Below are positions 10,560 through 19,638 of a DNA stretch of 64,000 bases, one piece after another. A program made the position numbers and the translations under genes. This DNA is from Sphingomonas sp. 7/4-4. Lineage in GTDB: Bacteria; Pseudomonadota; Alphaproteobacteria; Sphingomonadales; Sphingomonadaceae. The DNA is taken from contig NZ_CP115960.1 of NCBI RefSeq assembly GCF_027941955.1, positions 682,001 to 746,000 on the forward strand, in the 5' to 3' direction. How positions within the stretch are numbered: the first letter of the stretch is position 1; the number at the start of each line of letters is the position of its first letter. Below the pieces are notes generated by a model, which saw only the letters and a program-made list of their open reading frames with translations, searched no databases and was not told the DNA's origin.

Positions 10560-12866
10560 TCAGGTCCGCAGCCGCTCGATGGCCTGGGCGAGGGCGACGT
10601 AGAGCTTGCCCATGTCCGACGAGAGCAGGGTGACGCCCAGGGTCGAGCCGTCGCGCAGGGCGAGGATGTGGCGCAGCATCGATCTCGAAATCGTGGATGT
10701 AGCGATTGACGTGCTCGTTGAACGCGGGATCGGCGTCGTAGAGCCGGGCGACTTCGCGGGTGTCGCCCGGATCGAGCAGGCGGACCGCGCGCCGCGTGAA
10801 GACGCCGCGGTCGCCCTTGAGATAGGCGGCCCAGGCGCTGTCGGTGACTTCGGCGGAAAAGGCCTTGGCGATGTCGATCGAGGCTGAGTTGAGCGCTTCG
10901 ATCAGCAAGGTGGTGCGGCGAGCGAAATTGTCGCTGTCGGCGCGTTCGCGATCGACGCGCTCCTCCTCGATCCGCGCTTCGATCTGGGCAGTGGTATCGG
11001 CGAGCGCCACCATCTGCTGGGTGAGCCGCTCCGAGGCGCGCGCCGCGGCCGTGACTGCCGCTTCAGTGCTGTCGGCCAGCTGGGCCATCTCGCGGCGCAG
11101 GGTGGCGTCGACCACGCGCTTGAGCGCGGTGCCGCTGGCTTCCTCCAGTGCGCTCGCCGCGCCGGGCACGATCGTGGCCAGCGATTCCGGGCGTGCGCCG
11201 CGGCGGCGGCGGCGGTCTCGCGCACGCTCACCAGCGCATCGACGAGCTGCGGCGCCGCGGTCTCGGCGAAGCGGCGCGTGGTCTCGATGGTATCGTCGAC
11301 GATCGCGCCGAGTGAGGCGGCCTGCTCGCTGCCGGTGGCGAGCGTTTCGAGCAACGAAGCCTGGGTCTTGGCGAGCGTGTCGCGCTGTTGCGAGACGACA
11401 TCGGCGATCGCCTCGATTGCGTCGTGCGTGCTCTCCGCGGCAGTGACGAGCGCGAGCAATTCGGGCTTGGCACCGGACACGACCTTGCGGCTCGCGCTGA
11501 TCCGATCGTCCAGCCGGGCGAGCGCTTCGGGCAGCGTCTCGTCGATCTCGCGCGCGGAGGCGTCGAGCGCCGTGAGCAGGTCTTCGGAGGTGCCGATCGC
11601 CTTGCGGGCGAGTTGATCGCCGGTGCGCAACGCTTCCGACATCGCTTCCATCGAACCGTGGAGCGCGCTGACCGATGCGGCGAGCGACTGGGTGCGATCG
11701 GTGCCTGCGGCGTGCAGGACCTGGAGCTCGCGATCGAGCCGGTCGACACCCGAGGAGAGGCCGGCGAAGAGGACGTCGCCGCGTCCCTGCTCCTCGGCGA
11801 GGCGTGCGCCGATGCGGCCGATGGCCTCTTCGATCACTGCCATGCGCTCGCCGAGCGCTTCGGCGCTGTCGCGGCCGGCGCGATCGAGTGCGGCTTGATT
11901 GGCGCTGAGCATCGCGAGGATCGCCTCGCCCTGCGTGGCGATGCCCTTGCGGGCCTCGTCGACCGCGCCGGCGGCACGATCGAGCACGGCGTCGACTGCG
12001 ACCGACATCTGGCCGGTGACCTGTTCGAGGCGGGTGCTCGCAGTCTCGCTGGTCGCTTCCATGCGGGAGATGTGCGCCGCCAGACGCTCGGCGGCGCCGC
12101 CGGCGATCTGATCGGCCTCGCGGCCGCGCTCGGACAATGCGGTGAGCTGTGTATCGAGCGAGGCGGCGCGCTGGCTGGCGAGCAGGCCGGCATCGTCGAT
12201 ACGGCTTGCCAGCCCGTGCATTTCCTCATGCGCCTTGGGCAAGGTGGTCAGGATGATCTCGAATCGCTTCTCGGCCTGATCCATCGCATCGCCGAAGGTG
12301 CGGATGCTGCCGTCCATCAACTGCGCCTGGCGGCCGACCATGTCGGCGGCGCCCTCGACGCGCTCGGCCGCGCGTTCGCCGAGAGAGGCGAGCGCCGTGG
12401 TGTGCTCGGCGAGCGCAGTGCGGTTCTCGGCGATGCGGGCGGAGATCGTCGCCATCGCCCGATCGAGCGCGGCAGCCTCGGTACGCATCGCGCGGGCAGT
12501 GGCGTCGAAACGGCGGGCTTCCGCGCGACTCGTGCGCATCGCGAGCATGTAGAGGATGCCGATCAGCGCCGGCGGCACGCAGAGCGCCGCGATCAGCTGG
12601 ATGAGCGCGACCGGCTCCATGCCCTGCTGAAAGGCGGGAAAAGCGAGCCAGCCCATGCCGACGAACCAGGCGGCGGCGGCGAGCCATGCCAGAGCGGGAA
12701 CGAGCCAGGCGATATTGCGCCCCGGTGCCTCATCCTCGTCGAAAGCAAGCTCCTCCAGCGGCGCCGGCAGGGCCGAATTGTCGGAAAGGACGAGCTCTTC
12801 GTTGCCGTTGGACGGCTCGATGGCGACCTGCGCGGTGTTTCCCCAGTCATGGCGCAACTGTACCAT
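10560..12866 (-). CDS. Large membrane-anchored coiled-coil protein, two frameshifts
   Basis: About 768 residues. After an acidic N-terminal stretch come two membrane helices (about residues 50-100), then a very long Ala/Glu/Arg-rich region of heptad character to about residue 640, and a compact conserved-looking C-terminal domain (from SDNFARRTTLLIEALN to the end). Two helices followed by a long coiled coil recalls the polarity factor TipN of Caulobacter, but I cannot show homology. Two shifts break the frame: near 11183-11190 beside GATTC, and at 10681-10686, where GATCTC stands for GACTC; correcting the latter turns NRYIHDFE into SMLRHILALRDGSTLG. The start ATG 12866 gives a cytosolic acidic N terminus. 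It is convergent with rnj-DUF1467 and divergent from the Hpt gene. Confidence 0.75.
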
Positions 12867-12930
12867 GTTTGGACGTTTCGCCAAATATCGCCGCAACCAA
12901 GAATTAAGCCTCTTCGGGGTAGCTAGAGGC

Positions 12931-13224
12931 ATGGCATATGATCCCGGTGCAATCGATGCGACGCTGGCGGCAGCGGTGGGCGACGAGCCCGCGCTGATCG
13001 CCGAATTGCGCGAATCCTTCCTCGAGAGCGTGAGAAAGTGCGTCGGCGCGATGAAATCGGCGGAAGGGCCCGATGCCTGGGCGACGGCGGCGCTGCGGCT
13101 CAAGGGACTGGCGGCGAGTTTCGGCGCGGTCCGGCTGATGGCGCTGGCCTCCGAAGCCGTGAACGGCCCCGCGCAGGACGGCGCAGTGCTGCGCCGGCTG
13201 CATCGGGCGATCGATCGGCTTTAG
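12931..13224 (+). CDS. Hpt-like protein lacking the phosphorylatable histidine
   Basis: A 97-residue all-helical protein resembling histidine phosphotransfer domains. The family core H-x-L-K-G-x-A-x-x-F/I-G appears as LRLKGLAASFGA, with Leu55 where the phosphorylated His should be. It may therefore be a pseudo-Hpt that binds a response regulator or kinase without carrying phosphate. ATG 12931 follows AGAGGC; an upstream in-frame ATG at 12865 would add 22 residues and overlap the start of the divergent coiled-coil gene. The divergent position hints at shared regulation. Confidence 0.65.
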   Translation: MAYDPGAIDATLAAAVGDEPALIAELRESFLESVRKCVGAMKSAEGPDAWATAALRLKGLAASFGAVRLMALASEAVNGPAQDGAVLRRLHRAIDRL

Positions 13225-13246
13225 GATATAGGCAGCGCTCTCTTCT

Positions 13247-13384
13247 CCTCTCCCAGTGGGAGAGGTAGCGGAGCTAGGTGAGGGTTTCCTGCTATCGTTG
13301 GGGCGATCCCTCACCCAGCTCCGACTAGGCCCCGCTGAAGAAGCGGGACCAAGTTCGCGCAACCCTCTCCCGACGGGAGAGGGG
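13247..13384. repeat. Compound palindromic intergenic element
   Basis: Between convergent genes lie CCTCTCCCAGTGGGAGAGG (13247-13265), a second palindrome GTGAGGG...CCCTCAC with about 25 bases between the arms, and a third copy of the first type, CCCTCTCCCGACGGGAGAGGG (13363-13383). This arrangement is typical of dispersed intergenic repeats of sphingomonads. It may also end transcription from both sides. Confidence 0.7.
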
Positions 13385-13388
13385 AAAC

Positions 13389-14566
13389 CTATCGCTTCCT
13401 GCTCAGCTCGCGCATCGCAGCGTCCAGTCCCGCGAGCGTGAGCGGGTACATCCGGTCCTGCATCAGCTCGCGGATGATCCGCACCGATTGGGTGTAGCTC
13501 CAATGCGCCTCGGGTAGCACGTTGAGCCAGACCGCTGCGGGATAGGTATTGACCAGGCGCTGCATCCACACCGCGCCGGCCTCTTCGTTGAAATGCTCGA
13601 CCGAGCCGCCGGGGTGGCTGATTTCGTATGCGCTCATCGAAGCGTCGCCGACGAAGATCAGCTTATAGTCGTGGCCATATTTGTGGAGCACATCCCAGGT
13701 CGGCGTGCGCTCGGTGAAGCGGCGGCGATTGTCCTTCCACACGCCTTCGTACGGGCAATTGTGGAAATAGAAGAATTCGAGATTCTTGAATTCGCTGGTC
13801 GCGGCGGAGAACAGTTCTTCGCAGAGCTTGACGAACGGGTCCATCGAGCCGCCGACGTCGAGGAAGAGGAGGAGCTTGACGGCATTGTGGCGCTCGGGGC
13901 GCATGCGAACGTCGAGCCAGCCCTGCTTCGCGGTACCTTCGATCGTCGCGTCGATGTCGAGCTCGTCGGCGGCGCCTTCCCGGGCGAAGCGGCGCAGGCG
14001 GCGTAGCGCAACCTTGATGTTACGGGTGCCGAGCTCCTTCGTGTTGTCGAGGTTCTTGAACGCGCGCTGGTCCCAGACTTTCAGCGCGCGGCCGTGTTTG
14101 CCTTCGCCGCCGATGCGGACGCCTTCGGGGTTATAGCCGCCATTGCCGAAGGGCGAGGTGCCGCCGGTGCCGATCCACTTGCTGCCGCCCTGATGGCGGG
14201 CATGCTGTTCCTCGAGGCGTTGCTTGAGCGTCTCCATGATCTCATCCCACGAGCCGAGCGACTTGATTGCCGCCATTTCCTCTGGGGTGAGGAATTTCTC
14301 GGCGATCGCCTTGAGCCAGTCCTCCGGGATATCGGCGGGGGCGACGCCGTAATTCGTGGCGATGCCGCGGAAGACCTTGGCGAAGACCTGGTCGAAGCGA
14401 TCGAGCAGACCCTCGTCCTTCACGAAGGTGGCACGGGCGAGATAATAGAAAGCCTCGGGGTGCGCTCGATCACGTCGCGGTCGAGCGCCTCGAGCAGGAC
14501 CAGATGCTCCTTGAGGCTGGCCGGGATGCCCGCGGCGCGCAGCTCGTCGAGGAAGGAGAAGAACAT
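13389..14566 (-). CDS. VWA domain protein (CoxE-like), one frameshift
   Basis: About 392 residues. The C-terminal half is a von Willebrand A domain with the MIDAS-like FLDVGGSMDPF and the later FVGDASMSAYEI; the N-terminal half is helical. Proteins of this family usually act with a MoxR-type AAA+ ATPase in the maturation of metalloenzymes, but no such partner is next to it here. ATG 14566 is preceded by AGAAGGA. The frame breaks near 14457-14461 because a run of five C (minus strand) is one short; correction gives DRDVIERTPEAFYYLARATF. It begins ten bases after the stop of the glycosyltransferase, so the two probably form an operon. Confidence 0.85.
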
Positions 14567-14575
14567 GCCGTCCTT

Positions 14576-15975
14576 CTAGGGCTGGCGCTCGTACAGCGTC
14601 CAGTGGGTGCCGGAGAGGCCGTGGACGCGCGCGCCGGCGATGGGCGTGTAATGTTTGCCGCAGTGCCGGGGATCGGCCGAGAAGCTCTGCCCCTTGAAAC
14701 GGTCGACGAAAAGAAACCGTGGCGCCGGACAGTCCGCCTTGACGATGGTGAGCGGATAATGCGCCGCCGCCGCGGCGTAGATGAGGATCGGCAGCCCCTG
14801 GTCGCGCTCGACGAACACTTCCGCGCCGCCCGGAGACCGGGCCTGCAGTGCCCGCACGGCCGCGCCCGGATCGGCACGCTGATTGCGGATCAGCTCCACA
14901 TCGCAGGCGATGCTGCCCGCGCTGAACAGTCCGAGGCCGAGGGCGGCGAGCCAGCGCTTCCATCCGCCTGCGACGAGCCCAAGCCAGCCCATCTCGGCAA
15001 CGAGGATGAGCAGCGCCAGCGATACCAGGAGATAATAACGCGCATAGCTGACATTGCCCGGATGGAGCAGGGCGATCGCGGCGGGAAAGGCGAGAATGGC
15101 AAGCGCGTGGAACGAGAAGCGCGATACCCCGCACTCCGTGCGAAGACCACCAGAGCCGGCACCAAGGCGAACCACGCGACGGCAACGTCCGGAAAGCCCA
15201 GCGTGTAGCCGACCATCTCCGAGATCCCGCGCAGATAATGCATCCAGCTGAACGGATCCCAGCCGCCGAATTTGAACCCTTTGCCGCCCGCCGCAGCGGC
15301 GCCCAGGATGATAGCCGCCACCAGGGCCAGCGCGATGATGCTCGGCGCCAGCAGCTTGAGCGAACCCAGGACCGCGCTCCTGAACCCGTCGCGGTGCCAG
15401 AGCGTGAAGAACACCCAGCCCGCGAGCGCGAAGAAGGCGAAGAACGTGATGAGCTGGGAAAAGGCGCCGAGGAAGAAGCACAAGGCGAGGGATGTCGCCG
15501 GACTGTGCCTGGCATCGCCCGCGAGCCAGCGGTCCGTGAGCAGCAGCGCGGTGAGGAACGCGAGCGACATCGGCGCATAGCCGCGCGCCTCGGCTCCGAG
15601 CGTGACGAGGATCGGCGAGAGCGCGAAGAGCGAAGCGGTGATGAGGCCGAGCAACGGACTCCGCCGCGCACCGAGCAGACCGGCGATGACGATCGCCGCG
15701 GTGCTCGTGGCGATCGATAGCGCGCGGGTGAGCGGCGGGGCTGCGCCGAAACCGACCAGCTGCATCCAGAGCGAATTGATATGGTGATTATTGTCGTGGT
15801 TGATCTGGAGGAATACGCCCATCGGGGTACCCGCGTCGCGCGCATGGATCGCCGATACCGCCTCGTCGAGCCACAGTCCGCCCAGGGATCCCGCCACGCG
15901 CAGCGCGAAGCCGATCGCCGCGAGCGCGCCGAGCCACAGCCACCATCGGCGACGATTTTCCATTTCCCCCATCAT
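14576..15975 (-). CDS. GT39-like polytopic glycosyltransferase, one frameshift
   Basis: About 466 residues with ten or more membrane helices and a soluble C-terminal part. The first periplasmic loop carries GGLWLDEAVSAI, matching the acidic motif of the ArnT/PMT (GT39) superfamily, which moves sugars from a polyprenyl carrier to lipids or proteins; INHDNNHHINSL follows. The substrate is unknown. The reading passes to another frame near 15125-15131, at a run of C. The start among ATG 15975, 15972 and 15963 is uncertain. In a sphingomonad, decoration of glycosphingolipid or exopolysaccharide is a reasonable guess only. Confidence 0.75.
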
Positions 15976-16013
15976 GCGTCGTCTGATGCCCTGCCGATGC
16001 GGGCGACACAACC

Positions 16014-16586
16014 TCAGCGCGCGTAGGCGTCGATCAGCGAACCGACATAATCGGGCTGGCGGCTGCTGAGCTCGGCGGCGGGGCGGGCAGGGCGGACCGC
16101 CTTGCCCGCGGCGGGATCGGGCGTGCCGTAGATGAAGCCGTGCGCGGGGTAGATCGAGCTGCCGAGCCCGTTGGTGTCACGATACCAGACCTTGACGAGG
16201 CTCCAGTCGCCGCGCTCGGAGACGTCGAACAGGGTGACGTCCTGCTCGGCATGCCCGCGCTCGCCGTTGAGGCGGGACCAGTTGGCATGGGTGACCATCA
16301 GCACGCGCTTGTCGACGATCCGGCTGACCACGGCGACATGGCCGAGGGGCAGCCGCGCGCTTTTGGAGAAAGCGAGGACCGCGCCGACACGCGGCCTGCG
16401 ACCGCGCTGGTAGCGGCCATCGGCCTGGTCCCACCAGGTCCAGGCGTCGCCATGGATCTGGATGCCCGACGCCGCGCGGGCGAAGGGCACGCACTGGCCG
16501 ACATATTCGAGAAGCGACTGCGCCTGCACGGGCGCGGCGGTCAAAGCCGCGGCGGCGAGCGCGAGAGAGAACGCAAAACAACGCAT
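16014..16586 (-). CDS. Secreted CHAP-domain amidase/peptidase
   Basis: A 190-residue exported protein. A signal peptide (MRCFAFSLALAAAALTAAPV, cleavage near AQA) is followed at once by the CHAP core: the catalytic Cys in GQCVPFAR and the catalytic His in GHVAVV. CHAP enzymes cut peptidoglycan cross-links or glutathionylspermidine; export suggests a wall hydrolase. ATG 16586 gives the signal peptide at the very N terminus; the longer reading from 16613 adds a polar segment before it. It is alone in its transcription unit, with a palindrome just upstream. Confidence 0.82.
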   Translation of the reverse strand: MRCFAFSLALAAAALTAAPVQAQSLLEYVGQCVPFARAASGIQIHGDAWTWWDQADGRYQRGRRPRVGAVLAFSKSARLPLGHVAVVSRIVDKRVLMVTHANWSRLNGERGHAEQDVTLFDVSERGDWSLVKVWYRDTNGLGSSIYPAHGFIYGTPDPAAGKAVRPARPAAELSSRQPDYVGSLIDAYAR

Positions 16587-16601
16587 ACTCGGGCACCGTA
16601 A

Positions 16602-16626
16602 GGATACCCCCAACTACCGGGTATCC
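16602..16626. promoter_or_regulatory. Inverted repeat upstream of the CHAP gene
   Basis: GGATACCC and GGGTATCC form a perfect 8-base inverted repeat with 9 bases between, 16 bases before the CHAP start. It could be an operator or part of the leader hairpin; nothing in the sequence decides between these. Confidence 0.4.
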
Positions 16627-16669
16627 CGGAGTGGTTAAAAATCCGTTAACTCTGTTTTGCGCCCGAACC

Positions 16670-17183
16670 TCAGAGCCCGAGCTTGTAGCCGTCCTCCGGC
16701 TTCACCCACAGCACGCGCTGCGTCATCTCGGGATGCACGACGCCGTCCAAGGTCACCTCGGTCTTGAACGCCGCGCCGTCGGGCGTCTCGCGTATGCAGC
16801 CCGTCTTGTCGAGCATCGGCGTGATCGAGCCGACGACCTGGGTACGGATCGCACTCGCCATGGCCTCGTCGAGCGGCTTGCCGTCCATCTGGAACTTCGC
16901 GGCCTCGAAATCGGCCTTGCGGATCGGGCCGCACAGTGCGCCGTCCTTCGCCGTGCCCGGCGCCTTCACTTCCATGGTGATCAGCGGCTGCGGCGCCACG
17001 ACCAGAGTCGTGGTCGATCTCGAAGCTGCCGTCCGAGTTCACCTTGTAGCTGCTCAGCGCCATGCACGTCTTCTTCTCGACATTGGGATTGGCGCACTGG
17101 AGCTTGCCGGCCCTGGCCGAAGCCAGCGGGTCGGCGGCGGCTTGCGGCGCGGCGCTCGCCAGCAGGAGGAAGGAAGCGATCAT
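16670..17183 (-). CDS. Secreted protein, paralogue A of a tandem pair, one frameshift
   Basis: About 170 residues with an N-terminal signal peptide (MIASFLLLASAAPQAAA), then ADPLASARAGKLQC and the pattern C...TC..., and a C-terminal segment LDGVVHPEMTQRVLWV ending DGYKLGL. The function is unknown. It shares its whole plan with the next gene, see 17253. The frame breaks at 17015-17021, where the minus strand reads GAGATCG for GAGTCG; correction gives SDGSFESTTTLVVAPQPL. Four cysteines fit an exported disulfide-bonded protein. Confidence 0.7.
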
Positions 17184-17252
17184 CGGTCGGACTCCATCAC
17201 GACATCAGCCGAACATGCGATGCGGGCAGCGCCGCGGCAAGCAATCAAGGGC

Positions 17253-17777
17253 TCAGAGCCCCACGGCATACCCGTCACTGCGGGAGACCCAGGCAACGGG
17301 CTGGGTGAGTTCGGGATGCACGACGCCGTCGAGGGTCACGATCATCCGCGTCGCGCCGTTCTCGGTGCGATCGAGGGTGCAGCGCTTCTTGCCCTGCAGC
17401 GGCTGGACCGCATCGAGCATCTGCAGCCGCGCCGCGCTTTCCGCATTGGGGGACATCCGCTTGCCGTTGCCCAGCAGCGTGCCGTTCTGGAGATCGCTGG
17501 TGCGGATCATCACGCAGACGCCGCCTTCCTCGACCCGGCCAAAGGTCTTGTAGCGCAGCAGGACGCCCGGATCGCTCGAGACGAGGCCCGCTACCGTCGC
17601 ATCGAAGCTGCCGTCGCTGGCCACCTTGTACCGGATGATCGTGCGGCAGGTGAGTCTCGCCGGATTGGGCGCGACGCAGCGGAGCTTGCCTTCGCGCGCC
17701 GGCGCCAGCGGATCGGCAGGGGCGGTGGGTGCGGACTGTCCCGCGAGCAGGCCGGCAAGCAACAGGGCAGCGATCAT
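17253..17777 (-). CDS. Secreted protein, paralogue B of a tandem pair
   Basis: A 174-residue protein with a signal peptide (MIAALLLAGLLAGQSA), then ADPLAPAREGKLRCVAPN and TCRTIIRYKVASDGSF, and a C-terminal LDGVVHPELTQPVAWV ending DGYAVGL. The conserved segments fall in the same order as in the gene downstream (16670-17183), so the pair arose by tandem duplication. No known domain is recognised. ATG 17777 places the signal peptide first; 17819 would add 14 polar residues. Confidence 0.72.
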   Translation of the reverse strand: MIAALLLAGLLAGQSAPTAPADPLAPAREGKLRCVAPNPARLTCRTIIRYKVASDGSFDATVAGLVSSDPGVLLRYKTFGRVEEGGVCVMIRTSDLQNGTLLGNGKRMSPNAESAARLQMLDAVQPLQGKKRCTLDRTENGATRMIVTLDGVVHPELTQPVAWVSRSDGYAVGL

Positions 17778-17841
17778 GGGCAAAAGCCTCCTAACTATCG
17801 GCGCTGGATGCGCGCTCACGCGGCGCGCCGCAAGTCCCGCG

Positions 17842-19614
17842 CTATCCGGTCACATCGCCCTGCCGCACGCGCCGCAGCCGGGGTTCGCGATCGAGATCCG
17901 ATGCGGCCTTGATCGACTTGCGCATCTCGTCGCGCTTCTCGTGGATCGAAGCGATCACCGGTCCCACTGCCATTCCCAGATCGACGAGCACCGCCTCGGA
18001 GAGCTGGAGCGAGCTTTCGAGCGTCTCGGGCACGGCATCGGTCGCCCCCGCCTTGTAGAGTTCGGCGGCGTGATCGGCATCGCGGGCGCGTGCGATGATC
18101 GGCAGATCGGGCACCCAGCTCCGCACGCGCTTGGTGAGGCGAACGGTGAGCACGGGATCATCCATCGTCAGCACCAGCGCCTTGGCGTGACCGAGCTTGA
18201 GCTGGTCGACCAGCTCGCTGCGGGTCACGTCGCCGAACAGCACCGTATAGCCGTCCTTCCGCGCCGCATTGACGTTGTCGATGTCGGCGTCGACGCCGAG
18301 ATAGGGAAGGTTATGCCGCCGCAGCATATCGGCGACGGTACGCCCCACGCGCCCGAAGCCGATGACCACCGCGCCGGGGATCGTCTCGTCCACCATGATC
18401 GGCGCGGCGTCCCTCTCCTGTTGCTCGATGAGGCGGGAGAAGAGCTGGCCGGCCTTGGCCAGCAGCGGCGTCGCGGTCAGGCCGATGGCCGTGACGGTGG
18501 TCCAGAACGCCGCGGTCGTCCCCGAGATCAGGCCCGCCGCGCCGGCCACGCCGAGCACGATCAGCGTGGTCTCGGAGGGACTCGCCATCAGCACGCCGGT
18601 TTCGGTCGCGGTGCCGGTGCGCGCGCCGGACAGCTTGAGCAGCCCCGTCGTGACGGCGACCTTGACCACCATCACCATTACCGTCGCGCCCAGCAGGGAC
18701 GCCCAGTTGGCGAGCACGAAACCGAGATCGAGCCGCATGCCCACCGTGATCAGGAAAACGCCGAGCGCGAGCCCCTTGAACGGCGTGGTGATCGCTTCGA
18801 CCTCGCCATGATATTCTGTCTCGGCGATCAGTAGGCCGGCGATCAATGCGCCGACGATCGGTGACAGGCCGGCGGCAGTGGTGGCGAGGCTCGCGGCGAT
18901 CACTACCAGCAGGCTGGCGGCGAGGAAGAGTTCGGGGCTCTTGGTGCGCGCCGCCTGCGCGAACATGCGCGGAAGCAGCAGCCGCCCGCCGACGAACAGG
19001 ATGGCGACGGTCAGCACGCCCATGCCGAGCGTGAGAAGCAGGCTTGCTCCGCCATGGACGCCGGGCGCGGGGGAAAGGGCGCCGAGCATAAAGATGATCG
19101 GAACGAGCGCCAGATCCTCGAACAGCAGCATGGCGAACGCCGCTCGGCCCACCGCACTGGTCGTGCCGGCGATCGGGACCACCAACGCCGTCGAGGACAG
19201 CGCCAGCGCCAGCCCGAGTCCGATCGCTCCGCCGGTGCTGAGGCCGGTGAGATAGAGTGCCGCGGCGAGGATCAGCCCGGCGCAGGCGAGTTCGGCGGCG
19301 CCGACCCCGAAGACGAGCGTGCGCATCGCCCATAATCGCTTGAACGAGAGCTCGAGCCCGATCGAGAACAGGAGAAGGATGATCCCGAATTCGGCGAAGG
19401 GCTCGATCGAATGCGCGTCGGAGATGGTGAGATAGAAAAGCCAGGGGTTCTGGCTGACCAGCGAGCCCAGCCCGAACGGCCCGACCAGCGCGCCGACGAG
19501 AATGAACCCGATCACTGGGCTGATCCGGAAGCGCGCGAAAGCGGGGATCACCAGTCCCGCGGCGCCGAGGATCACCAATGTATCGCTGAAGCCGGTATTG
19601 TGCAGATCAAGCAT
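17842..19614 (-). CDS. CPA2-family monovalent cation/proton antiporter with TrkA-N domain
   Basis: A 590-residue protein of the KefB/YbaL type. The first 380 or so residues form 12-13 membrane helices of the Na+/H+ exchanger fold. A cytosolic RCK (TrkA-N) domain begins near residue 400, with the Rossmann motif VIGFGRVGRTVADML and the acidic strand end VDAD. It probably exports K+ or Na+ in exchange for protons and is gated by a nucleotide or thiol ligand. No KefF/G-like ancillary oxidoreductase gene is adjacent. ATG 19614 fits the first helix. Confidence 0.9.
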   Translation of the reverse strand: MLDLHNTGFSDTLVILGAAGLVIPAFARFRISPVIGFILVGALVGPFGLGSLVSQNPWLFYLTISDAHSIEPFAEFGIILLLFSIGLELSFKRLWAMRTLVFGVGAAELACAGLILAAALYLTGLSTGGAIGLGLALALSSTALVVPIAGTTSAVGRAAFAMLLFEDLALVPIIFMLGALSPAPGVHGGASLLLTLGMGVLTVAILFVGGRLLLPRMFAQAARTKSPELFLAASLLVVIAASLATTAAGLSPIVGALIAGLLIAETEYHGEVEAITTPFKGLALGVFLITVGMRLDLGFVLANWASLLGATVMVMVVKVAVTTGLLKLSGARTGTATETGVLMASPSETTLIVLGVAGAAGLISGTTAAFWTTVTAIGLTATPLLAKAGQLFSRLIEQQERDAAPIMVDETIPGAVVIGFGRVGRTVADMLRRHNLPYLGVDADIDNVNAARKDGYTVLFGDVTRSELVDQLKLGHAKALVLTMDDPVLTVRLTKRVRSWVPDLPIIARARDADHAAELYKAGATDAVPETLESSLQLSEAVLVDLGMAVGPVIASIHEKRDEMRKSIKAASDLDREPRLRRVRQGDVTG

Positions 19615-19638
19615 GGGACCATTAAAGCGGGCGCGAGC

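Noticed and set aside
13389..14566. VWA gene as part of a cobalt chelatase (CobT)
   Set aside because: No CobS or CobN nearby, and the MIDAS region and length fit the CoxE-like family better.
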